From an uncultured Bacteroides sp. (GTDB lineage: Bacteria > Bacteroidota > Bacteroidia > Bacteroidales > Bacteroidaceae), in assembly GCA_947646015.1 (NCBI GenBank), contig CANSEY010000004.1:124001-188000 (forward strand): 64,000 nt of DNA, given 5' to 3'. This document shows, piece by piece, positions 16,908-24,413 of this stretch (positions are counted from its first letter, which is position 1; each line of letters starts with the position of its first letter). Position numbers and translations under genes: made by a program. Below the pieces are notes generated by a model. That model was not told the origin of the DNA. It ran no database searches and saw only the letters and a list, made by a program, of their open reading frames with translations.

Positions 16908-16943
16908 TCACCTCCCTTACAAGAAAGTTTCGCTGGGAGGTGA
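16908..16943 (-). terminator. Hairpin with T-tract after the beta-propeller gene
   Basis: TCACCTCCC and GGGAGGTGA form a perfect 9-bp stem around 18 nt. Read on the minus strand it is followed by a T-rich run (TTTTTCTTCTTTTTT). It sits 39 bp after the propeller gene and before btuF, so it is a likely intrinsic terminator or attenuator that lowers read-through into btuFCD. Confidence 0.65.
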
Positions 16944-16981
16944 ATGGATTGAATCTAACTTTTCAGTATTGATGCGGAAAG

Positions 16982-18103
16982 TTATTTGACGAAGACTACA
17001 GCGTTCACGTTGGCTGTGCCGGTATTTACCATATCTAGGTAATCACCTCCTGCGGAGTCATAAACATACAATGCGTCTCCCATTGATTGACCGAAGCATA
17101 CATCTCCGTTGAACGGATTGACTGTTACGCTGAAACCGAACATATATCCGGGATCATCTGTGAAATCACTGGTAACATCATTCGATAATTGTACTTTTTG
17201 CATGATAGTCTTATAGTCAGTTGTGTTCCAATCAATATCTGCTGTATAAAGATATTGACTGCCGATTGCAAATCCACCTGCTTTTTCTGTAACTAATGTT
17301 GGAGCTACATTGGGTGTAGTTGGATTGAATTTGTACAATGCAGAGTGCATACCTCCGTCACCCAGTACGTTAAAGTACATCTTATTAGCTGAATAGGCTG
17401 CTATCAACTTAGGATTTTTAGGAACGGTAATTTGAGTTTCATCGTCAAGGGTAAGTGGCAATACGGAAATAGTTGTTCCTTCACCAGCTTGGGTGTCATC
17501 AGTATTGCCTGAATTGCAGACATATATTTTGTTGTCTTTACCTACACAGATTCCTTCTGAATAGGTCGCATCCAGTTCTAGGTAGTTAACTTTAGCATAA
17601 TTCATGGTGTCGATAGACATCACTGCCCCTGAATAAAAGCTGATATATACTTTTCCATTGGCAGCAGCCAAGTGTCTTGGCATAGCTTTGTGCCCGGTTT
17701 TTTCATCATCGTATTGTTTCATTTGGGGTGTGAGAAGTTGACCGGTCTTGGCATTCAGTACCCATATTCCTCCATTATCTGCTGTAAGGTCGTGACCACT
17801 TACTGCACAATAGAGTTTTGATCCGTATTGAATCAAGTCGTTGCCTGTGTCTCCAATTTCTAGGGTAGACTTTTTCGTCCAATTGTTATCATAGCGAACA
17901 ATGCTTCCCGGAGATGAGGGAGGAGCTACATGCCATGTACCTTCGCTAAGTACATACGCATACGTCCAGTCATTACTCGCTGTAGCACGTGTCTGCGGAA
18001 GTGAACTGTCTACTTGCTGGACATTGTCCAACACATCATTAGTACAACTGCCCATTGCAAACATAATAGCACTGGCTGCTAAGAAAAAAATGCTCTTTTT
18101 CAT
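16982..18103 (-). CDS. Surface beta-propeller lipoprotein of the B12 operon (DUF5074/YncE-like)
   Basis: 373 residues. Lipoprotein signal ...MFAMGSC followed by an acidic stretch, as in exported Bacteroides surface lipoproteins. From residue about 45 it is a run of beta-propeller repeats: WTYAYVLSEGTW, GIWVLNAKTGQLL, GKVYISFYSGAVMSIDT, GKDNKIYVCNSGNT, and so on. Each ends near an LNAKTG- or IDT-like turn. Fold and location recall BtuG, the surface B12-binding propeller encoded to the right, but the sequence is distant. Its place third in a riboswitch-controlled operon suggests binding of a cobamide or precursor. It is separated from the LRR gene by about 20 bp. Function is not established from sequence. 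Confidence 0.8.
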   Translation of the reverse strand: MKKSIFFLAASAIMFAMGSCTNDVLDNVQQVDSSLPQTRATASNDWTYAYVLSEGTWHVAPPSSPGSIVRYDNNWTKKSTLEIGDTGNDLIQYGSKLYCAVSGHDLTADNGGIWVLNAKTGQLLTPQMKQYDDEKTGHKAMPRHLAAANGKVYISFYSGAVMSIDTMNYAKVNYLELDATYSEGICVGKDNKIYVCNSGNTDDTQAGEGTTISVLPLTLDDETQITVPKNPKLIAAYSANKMYFNVLGDGGMHSALYKFNPTTPNVAPTLVTEKAGGFAIGSQYLYTADIDWNTTDYKTIMQKVQLSNDVTSDFTDDPGYMFGFSVTVNPFNGDVCFGQSMGDALYVYDSAGGDYLDMVNTGTANVNAVVFVK

Positions 18104-18123
18104 AATTGTAATTTATTAAGTGA

Positions 18124-19938
18124 TTAATTAGCCGGTGTAAAATCACCGGTTGCTGATTCTTTCATCTGTTGTAATGTTACTGTTCCGGGACCACAAGTAC
18201 GTACGTACCATTGGGCGTCTTCTGTCATTGCATCTGCGATATCTTTGAATAGACTAAAATCGTATAGAGCTGTGAATAGTCTAATACTTATACGATTTGA
18301 CGATTTTAATTTGGGCAAAAGGTCTTCAAGTGATGTAATGTTGGTATTTCTGCTGCCATACATTTCTAAAAACTCTACAGACTCTAAACTCTTAAAATTT
18401 AAATAAGAGAGGTCGGTTACAGTTTTTTCTATATTTATATATAACCTTTCAGTCACTCTTGTAAGTTTAGGAAAGTTGCATCTTTTATTGTCATTTCCAG
18501 TAGCGAATTTACCTACAGTTTCTAAATCAGGCATACTCACTGACTCCAATGTCACATTTGCTGTAGCTTGGAAACTTAATTCCCCTGTAACTTGTTTAAT
18601 ACCGGAAATTTCTACATTAGTAAGCGGAGTGGTAACCGTGAGACTGGCAAAAGTAGAGATTCCTTCTGTTTTGGGTAATTGATATCCTGTGAATGCATAG
18701 CTTCCCATTTCTTCTTTTCCTTTTAGAACGAAATTATTGTCAACATAAGTGATAGAAATACTGTTGATGTCTTTTTGACTTGCATCCAATTCCGTTACGC
18801 TTCGACAATGTGATACACTTAGCTTTTCCAAATTGAACGGTGCAATGGTTTCGTTCAACTTCGAAAATTTGGCACAAGAAGTAATGCTAAAAGAAGAAAG
18901 AGTGGATAATTTGGGAAGACTGATTGTTTCTAACTTATCTGCATAACCAATAGATACTTCTTTACAGGAGATAAGTTCCGGTAGATTAATTTGGGTGAGT
19001 TCCGGATGTTTTGTTCCCAACGATAGAGTGAACTTTTTTCCTACCTGCTTTAAGACCGGCAAATCTAATGAAACAAGCTGGCTACCATAAAGAGAGAATG
19101 TACCATCTCCATCACTGTTATCTCCTTTTCCCGGAATGCTTTCGAGCGAATTGAGATTTAAGCTTTTCAGGTTGGGAGCTTGGATATAGCATTGTTTTAG
19201 AATTGTAGTTAGTTGCGGGCATTTTATAGAAGTGATGTTGTTTTCTGCCGGGTTTGCTATGAATAGTTCTCCACGGATAGAAAGCAAGTTTGGGAGTGCA
19301 AACTCGGTCAGTGAGCTATTGTTTCTCATGCTGATACTTCCCACCTTTTCCAGTTTAGCCAGTCCGGCAAGGTTTTCACCTTTATAGTATTGCCCGATAG
19401 TGATGTCGTCCATTACTTCGGTAATCTTTGCCAATCCGTTCAGATTAATCACGGGGTCTTCTGTATTTTCTACTGTAGCTATGCTCAGACTGCCTTCGAT
19501 AACCGTGACATGGTGGTCGGCTAAAGCGTCTACATCAGCTTGCGAATTAAGTATGAATGTGCCGATTTCACTTACAGCGGAGTAGCGTACTGTATATTTA
19601 TAGGTACGCGTAGTTCCGTTGTAGGAAGTTACTGTGAATTGTTGCTCTTCGCCCCAGGCGGTAACGGAAGAAGGATTGGGGTTAACAGTTGCCTGCTCGC
19701 TAAGGGTATAGCTGGCTTGCGCGCCATCGAGCGAAGTTCCTTCGGGAACCGTTACGGTGATCTCATTGTCTATAATCGTCGCTTTCCATACGTTTTCATT
19801 GCTTTCCAGTGAAAAACTAAGGAAGTTGTTGTCTACTCCGGTGAACGGGTTTTCATCGTCGTCGTCGCCACATGCTGCAAAGATGCATCCGGTACATAAA
19901 ACCACTAACAGGGTTTTCCAGTAATTTACTTTTCTCAT
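18124..19938 (-). CDS. Surface leucine-rich-repeat lipoprotein of the B12 operon
   Basis: 604 residues. The lipobox (GCIFAACG) is followed by DDDDEN, a strong surface-export signature. Residues about 35-125 look like an Ig-like sandwich of the DUF5018 type (FLSFSLESNENVWKATI ... TYKYTVRYSA). From about 150 to 560 there are irregular leucine-rich repeats, for example LAKLEKVGSISMRNNSSL, LPVLKQVGKKFTLSLG, LPELISCKEVSIGYADKL and MPDLETVGKFATGN. The repeats resemble BspA-like LRRs and probably form a binding solenoid. I know no characterised homologue from sequence alone. Second in the riboswitch-controlled operon, 37 bp after the PKD-like gene, hence probably a surface component of cobamide capture. 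Recognition of a protein partner such as BtuB or another B12 carrier is an alternative. Confidence 0.8.
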   Translation of the reverse strand: MRKVNYWKTLLVVLCTGCIFAACGDDDDENPFTGVDNNFLSFSLESNENVWKATIIDNEITVTVPEGTSLDGAQASYTLSEQATVNPNPSSVTAWGEEQQFTVTSYNGTTRTYKYTVRYSAVSEIGTFILNSQADVDALADHHVTVIEGSLSIATVENTEDPVINLNGLAKITEVMDDITIGQYYKGENLAGLAKLEKVGSISMRNNSSLTEFALPNLLSIRGELFIANPAENNITSIKCPQLTTILKQCYIQAPNLKSLNLNSLESIPGKGDNSDGDGTFSLYGSQLVSLDLPVLKQVGKKFTLSLGTKHPELTQINLPELISCKEVSIGYADKLETISLPKLSTLSSFSITSCAKFSKLNETIAPFNLEKLSVSHCRSVTELDASQKDINSISITYVDNNFVLKGKEEMGSYAFTGYQLPKTEGISTFASLTVTTPLTNVEISGIKQVTGELSFQATANVTLESVSMPDLETVGKFATGNDNKRCNFPKLTRVTERLYINIEKTVTDLSYLNFKSLESVEFLEMYGSRNTNITSLEDLLPKLKSSNRISIRLFTALYDFSLFKDIADAMTEDAQWYVRTCGPGTVTLQQMKESATGDFTPAN

Positions 19939-19975
19939 TGTCTAAAAAATTAAGTGAATTTATAATGAATGATTA

Positions 19976-21742
19976 TTAATCTATCTTTGAAGGAGCTTCG
20001 CTCATCTTATAATCGACGAAGCCGAATACTTCGGTAGACAACTCTCCGATGGCTCCTGCTACGGATTGTATGCCGGTCTGCACCTTGATGAAGTCGATGT
20101 ATTGCAACTTGACCGGAGTGCCGTCGGGATACATGGCGTTTTCTATCTTGAAGGCGTTGCCTACGGGTGCGGCATCGTGATTGTCGCCCTCGGCGAGAAT
20201 ATCTTCTCCCCAGTTGTCCGCATATCCCCACGGATAGGATTCATTGCGCCAGATTCCGCCCGGTGTCCGGGTTGTATTTCGCTTCAGGCGGGTACCGTAT
20301 AAAGTATAGTTGTTTTCCTTTATCCATAACGGAAAGTTAGGATTGAGGTCGATGGAGCCGGAGTTTCCCCGGTTGTCGATCCATTGCAGGGGCATATTGT
20401 GTGTAGGCGGGCGGTAGTAAGTGACGGCATAGTGTTGATAGGTTTCCGCCTTTCCGGTTTCGCTGCCACGTAGTTCGTACCAAGTGTCATTGGGCAGTCC
20501 GTCTCCGTTTTCGTCCTGCATGACGTAGACGATACCCGGTTCGGAACTACCGTCGAAGGGATTGCCTATGATAGAGAAGTCATATCCTCCGTTGCTGCTA
20601 ACATCGGGTTTGTTGTATACGCTGTGGTCGAATCCCACGATGATATATCCTCCCCATGCACCCAGAGACACATAATTGTTTTGTACATTCATGCGAGTCT
20701 CAGCGTAACGACAGGCTTCTTCTTCGGTCTGTCCGGAAATCTGTGCTATGAATTGTCCCGGAGCAGGGCGTAGGTGGTATACTTTCACTTTACTGTCCGA
20801 ACTACCAGCTGACGGTGCGCGGTAGTATTTGGCTTCATCAGACGGCAGGCAGACTACGGTCTGGATAGCACTTTTTATTATGTCGCCATCTGTTCCGGTT
20901 ACTTTTACCACATAGCTTCCGGTTGTTGGTGGAGTGAAGGTAAAAGTGGGGCCAGTTTCTCCCTGTTGCATTACTTCGTCTACTTCCCACACGTAGGTTG
21001 CATGGGTTGTTGTATCCGTAATGACGGGAGCTATACAGGCAGCACGACCTTTGGGGACGGTTAGTTGATTACTGCTGAAGGTTATATTCATCACTGGCTC
21101 AGGTGATACCAGTACGGAAGTCGACGCATTCCCGCTACCGTCTTCGTTGGTAACCGTAAGTTTGAAACTGAATTGTCCTTCTTCGGTGGGGGTAAACGTA
21201 TAGGTAGCTTCGGTTCCGACCGTTTCTTTGGTTTTACCGCTTTCGTCAATGGACACCCATTCGTACTTCGCTCCTTCAGTGAAATTTACGGAAGATTCGA
21301 GGGTTACACTCTTTCCCATATAGGTAGAGTAGGCGGGAATCAATGATACGGAAGGTATCATTTTTTCCACTACATCTACCCGTAGTTCTTCTTCGGCATA
21401 ACCATTCTTGGCGTCCACGCGGAATTTGAAATATACTTCTCCTTCCGCTTTAGGTGAATAGGTGTATGAGAGGTCTGTACATACTATTTTACCTTTCTCG
21501 TCTTTCCATGTATATACAGGATCGGTGGCATCGTTCACTAGGGGAGTGATTGTGATGCTTTTCATAATCTTTACTGTGTAGATTCCCGTACCGTTGTCGA
21601 AGGTAATTACCGGTGGTTGACCTGTTGTCCCGCCACCCAATTCTTCATCATCACCGTCGTTCCGGCAGGAGGCGAAAGACACGACAGTACATAGCATTAA
21701 TAAGCTAGCGATTGTTTTTAAAAATCCATTTATCATAAGCAT
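19976..21742 (-). CDS. PKD-like-repeat surface lipoprotein, first gene of the leftward B12 operon
   Basis: 588 residues. Lipoprotein signal ...CTVVSFASC then RNDGDDEE (surface-export type). Three PKD/Ig-like repeats follow at roughly residues 40-125, 130-210 and 215-295, each with the strand pattern YTFTPTEEGQFSFKLTV or FTFTPPTTGSYVVKV. The C-terminal 270 residues form a separate domain rich in aromatic residues (YVSLGAWGGYIIVGFDHSV, GLPNDTWYELRGSETGKA) that I would call a ligand-binding beta domain of unknown type. It directly follows the cobalamin riboswitch leader, so its expression should fall when B12 is plentiful. An ATG at 21736 is an equal start. Likely role: reaching beyond the capsule to capture cobamide or B12-carrier protein; this is inference. 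Confidence 0.8.
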   Translation of the reverse strand: MLMINGFLKTIASLLMLCTVVSFASCRNDGDDEELGGGTTGQPPVITFDNGTGIYTVKIMKSITITPLVNDATDPVYTWKDEKGKIVCTDLSYTYSPKAEGEVYFKFRVDAKNGYAEEELRVDVVEKMIPSVSLIPAYSTYMGKSVTLESSVNFTEGAKYEWVSIDESGKTKETVGTEATYTFTPTEEGQFSFKLTVTNEDGSGNASTSVLVSPEPVMNITFSSNQLTVPKGRAACIAPVITDTTTHATYVWEVDEVMQQGETGPTFTFTPPTTGSYVVKVTGTDGDIIKSAIQTVVCLPSDEAKYYRAPSAGSSDSKVKVYHLRPAPGQFIAQISGQTEEEACRYAETRMNVQNNYVSLGAWGGYIIVGFDHSVYNKPDVSSNGGYDFSIIGNPFDGSSEPGIVYVMQDENGDGLPNDTWYELRGSETGKAETYQHYAVTYYRPPTHNMPLQWIDNRGNSGSIDLNPNFPLWIKENNYTLYGTRLKRNTTRTPGGIWRNESYPWGYADNWGEDILAEGDNHDAAPVGNAFKIENAMYPDGTPVKLQYIDFIKVQTGIQSVAGAIGELSTEVFGFVDYKMSEAPSKID

Positions 21743-21859
21743 ACTTTTAATTAGTTTGCAAACAGGAATGATAATGGATTTTACGCTGGGCAGTCAGTAT
21801 CCCGGTAAGTATAAATATAGAAGAAGCCTCTTCCGTCCGCACATGGTAAGCGCCTGTGG

Positions 21860-22080
21860 AAAAGACAACGAACTACCTCCCGTATGCCGCAGGAGTAAAA
21901 TCCAACCGAAAGGAGGTAGGTCTTCTGACTTATTCCCTTATTTGCAGCGCCTTCCCAGAGAAAACATCCAGTGACAAATTGCTACAAACTGTACTGTCCT
22001 TCAAGGGCAGTACGGGAAAATACAGCAGCGGATACTGTTGCCGATTCACACGGCATTCCCTTTTAATCTTCGATAGCTTT
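21860..22080 (-). promoter_or_regulatory. Cobalamin riboswitch, leftward
   Basis: On the minus strand the leader carries AAAAGGGAATGCCGTG ... GAATCGGCAACAG ... CCGCTGCTGTA, then CACTGGATG ... GGGAAGGC, and the B12 box AGTCAGAAGACCTACC (complement of about 21915-21930). These are the ordered conserved parts of an AdoCbl-class riboswitch. After the box, CTACCTCC can pair with GGAGGTAG (complement of 21873-21880), giving an 8-bp hairpin that may be the expression platform. It controls the three surface lipoproteins and, through read-through, btuFCD. Confidence 0.9.
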
Positions 22081-22143
22081 TGTTATATCTTAATCGAATG
22101 AAATACAACTTATTATAGCGACGAAGAACCAACTTCTTGACCG

Positions 22144-22151
22144 CAAAGATA
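22144..22151 (-). promoter_or_regulatory. -7 element ahead of the leftward B12 riboswitch
   Basis: The complement reads TATCTTTG (TAnnTTTG consensus), about 65-70 bp upstream of the conserved riboswitch core. It places the start of the leftward B12 transcript near 22137. No clear TTG -33 is seen. Confidence 0.65.
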
Positions 22152-22230
22152 GTTATCTTTTTATATAATATGTCTATTTTAACTAATTAATTTTTATTAC
22201 GTTGTCGGGGGCGGGAAAGGAGGAATTGGA

Positions 22231-22610
22231 TATGGTGACACTATCTCTCTCTGATAGTGTCACCATACTTGCAGGATAGTGTCACTATGCCGATGGTATA
22301 GTGACACCATCTCCAAATGTTCTGTTTTTAAGATTTTCTATTGGGAAAATAGAAGCTAAATACTTGAAATAGGAGAAAAATGGATTACTTATATGCAAGA
22401 ATATGCGGAAAGCGGAGGCCGTTATGCAGGAAAAATGGTTATATATGCAGCTTTTGCCGACCAAGTAGGTTGATTTTCTTTTAAAGGAAGGCGGGCTTGG
22501 TTTTAAAGGAAGGTCAGTTTGGTTTAAAACCAATCTTAGTTTGCTTATAAAGCAATGTTAATTCGGTTAAGAAGCAATCTTATTTTGTACGTTATTATGC
22601 TTTTTTGTGC
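22231..22610. repeat. Degenerate 22-bp tandem array between the divergent B12 riboswitches
   Basis: This gap of about 850 bp (22,093-22,954) has no gene. Within it sequence recurs at exactly 22-bp steps. G[AT]CAC[CT]AT starts at 22237, 22259, 22281 and 22303, with ATAGT at the end of the first three units. A second block starts at 22479 and 22501 with the identical 13-mer TTTTAAAGGAAGG; at 22523, 22545 and 22567 it continues with diverged copies (TTTAAAACCAATC, TTATAAAGCAATG, TTAAGAAGCAATC). Between them, units at about 22391-22456 share TATGC. The first block makes hairpins: GGTGACACTATC (22234-22245) pairs with GATAGTGTCACC (22253-22264), and GTGTCACTAT pairs with ATAGTGACAC downstream. No open reading frame follows the period. 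It is too degenerate and spacer-less for CRISPR. Confidence 0.75.
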
Positions 22611-22939
22611 TGTTTGCTCTTTTGATATGGATGCTTAGTTTATGATAAAATATCGTAGATATAGTTTCTTTTGTTTGCTGTTGCTTGCATATTCTTGTAA
22701 TCTAGGCTAAAATGATTGAAAATTGATGGTTTTGATATTAAGCCGCTTTTGTGAAAATAGACATTCTTCCTCTTTTTGATGAGTCATCCGGTTTTTATCC
22801 GAAAGATAGGAAGGAACAGAGGGCAAACTTTTCTCTTTTTCATCTGCTTGCTCATAATGTGCTAATTTGAAGAAGTCTTTAATCTTTTGTTCTTGATAAA
22901 AAAGACAGGGGAGAAGTGAGGCGTGAAATATAATTATAG

Positions 22940-22947
22940 TATCTTTG
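22940..22947 (+). promoter_or_regulatory. -7 element ahead of the rightward B12 riboswitch
   Basis: TATCTTTG (TAnnTTTG consensus) immediately before the riboswitch leader of btuG-btuB; transcription would begin near 22954. The same octamer fronts the divergent leftward transcript. Confidence 0.65.
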
Positions 22948-22952
22948 CACCC

Positions 22953-23150
22953 GCAAGGTTCGTATTTGGAATTGTCTAACCTTCCAAAACGATGAAAAGG
23001 GAATCCGGTGTAAATCCGGGACAGTACCTGCTGCTGTAAGTCCTCTCTTTCGGGAGATGAGTTTATCACATTCTTTGCCACTGGTGACATCACTGGGAAG
23101 GCGTGATAAACGGGGACGAGTCAGAAGACCTGCCTTGCCGCTGCAGATTT
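22953..23150 (+). promoter_or_regulatory. Cobalamin riboswitch, rightward (btuG-btuB)
   Basis: Ordered AdoCbl-riboswitch elements: GCAAGGTTCGTATTTGG (5' strand with AAGGTT), AAAAGGGAATCCGGTG, TAAATCCGGGACAG, CCTGCTGCTGTAAG, then GCCACTGGTGACATCACTGG, GGGAAGGC and the B12 box AGTCAGAAGACCTGCC at 23119-23134. Directly after it TACCCG/CGGGTA (23152-23170) can form a short hairpin. The start codon of btuG lies about 195 nt after the box, so a long 5' leader separates aptamer and gene. Confidence 0.95.
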
Positions 23151-23330
23151 ATACCCGCGGGTTTCGGGTAGAAATCAACTGGTATAGTTCATTCCTATAT
23201 TCAATTGATTCCTCATTCAACCGGTCGGTACAAATGCTATGTTTGATGTTTGTCGCAAATTATAATTTGCTGGCAGATGTCTAATGAGTGATGCGACAAG
23301 TTAGTTAATAACCTTTTCTCACTTTTAATT

Positions 23331-24398
23331 ATGAAACGTATTTTACTATCTGTTTTATTTATTGTCTTCTGTCTGACGGCTTTTGTCGGGTGTATGAAAT
23401 GGGATTATGGTGAGATGGAGGATTTCTCAGCTACGGGAGACGGTCTTTTCATTACCAATGAAGGGAACTTTCAGTATGGTAATGCTACCTTATCTTATTA
23501 TGACCCGGAAACGAAAACGGTAGAAAATGAAGTATTCTATCGGGCTAATGCGATGAAGTTGGGAGATGTAGCACAGTCAATGACTATTCGTAATGATGTC
23601 GGTTGGGTGGTAGTAAACAACTCTCACGTCATTTTTGCCATTGATATTAATACATTTAAGGAAGTGGGACGCATTACGGGACTTACTTCTCCACGCTACA
23701 TTCATTTTATTTCGGACGAAAAAGCCTATGTCACACAGATTTGGGATTATCGTATTTTCATTGTCAATCCCAAAACTTATCAGATAACCGGATATATCGA
23801 ATGTCCAGATATGACGATGGAAACAGGCTCAACAGAACAGATGGTACAATATGGCAAATATGTGTATGTGAATTGCTGGTCTTATCAAAAGCGTATATTG
23901 AAAATAGATACTACAACTGATCAGGTAGTAGATCAACTTGAAGTAGGGATACAGCCAACTTCACTGGTGATGGATAAGAACTACAAATTATGGACAATTA
24001 CTGACGGAGGGTATGAAGGCAGTCCTTACGGATATGAAGAACCATCACTTTATCGCATTGATGCCGAAACATTCAAGATAGAGAAACAATTTAAGTTTCA
24101 GTTAGGAGATGCTCCTTCGGAAGTACAGCTTAATGGTGCGGGTGATGAACTTTACTGGATTAACAAAGATATTTGGCGTATGTCTGTTGATGCGGAGCGT
24201 GTCCCCGTACGTCCTTTCCTCAAGTATCGTGATACGAAGTATTATGGTCTGACGGTTAGTCCGAAGAATGGAGATGTCTATGTGGCTGATGCTATTGACT
24301 ATCAGCAACAGGGGATGATTTATCGCTATACGAAAGATGGGGAACTTGTGGATGAGTTTTATGTAGGGATTATTCCCGGAGCATTTTGTTGGAAGTAA
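23331..24398 (+). CDS. btuG: Surface B12-binding beta-propeller lipoprotein BtuG
   Basis: 355 residues. Lipoprotein signal (CLTAFVGC) followed by MKWDYGEMEDF. The remainder is a seven-bladed-propeller pattern: GDGLFITNEGNFQYGNATLS, LGDVAQSMTIRNDVGWVVVN, TYQITGYIECPDM, VGIQPTSLVMDKNYKLW, and GLTVSPKNGDVYVADA in the last blade. This matches the BtuG family, which binds cobalamin very tightly on the cell surface and lids the BtuB barrel. Gene order supports it: riboswitch, btuG, 15 bp, btuB. It should be repressed when cobalamin is abundant. The start ATG gives the signal peptide directly. Confidence 0.92.
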   Translation: MKRILLSVLFIVFCLTAFVGCMKWDYGEMEDFSATGDGLFITNEGNFQYGNATLSYYDPETKTVENEVFYRANAMKLGDVAQSMTIRNDVGWVVVNNSHVIFAIDINTFKEVGRITGLTSPRYIHFISDEKAYVTQIWDYRIFIVNPKTYQITGYIECPDMTMETGSTEQMVQYGKYVYVNCWSYQKRILKIDTTTDQVVDQLEVGIQPTSLVMDKNYKLWTITDGGYEGSPYGYEEPSLYRIDAETFKIEKQFKFQLGDAPSEVQLNGAGDELYWINKDIWRMSVDAERVPVRPFLKYRDTKYYGLTVSPKNGDVYVADAIDYQQQGMIYRYTKDGELVDEFYVGIIPGAFCWK

Positions 24399-24413
24399 TC
24401 GGTAGAGAAGAAT

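Noticed and set aside
22231..22610. The 22-bp array as a CRISPR locus
   Set aside because: Repeats follow each other without unique spacers, units are degenerate and no cas gene is present.
22707..23093. Minus-strand open frame of 128 codons over the rightward riboswitch leader
   Set aside because: It lies across the cobalamin aptamer and promoter, has no recognisable protein features and no plausible start context.
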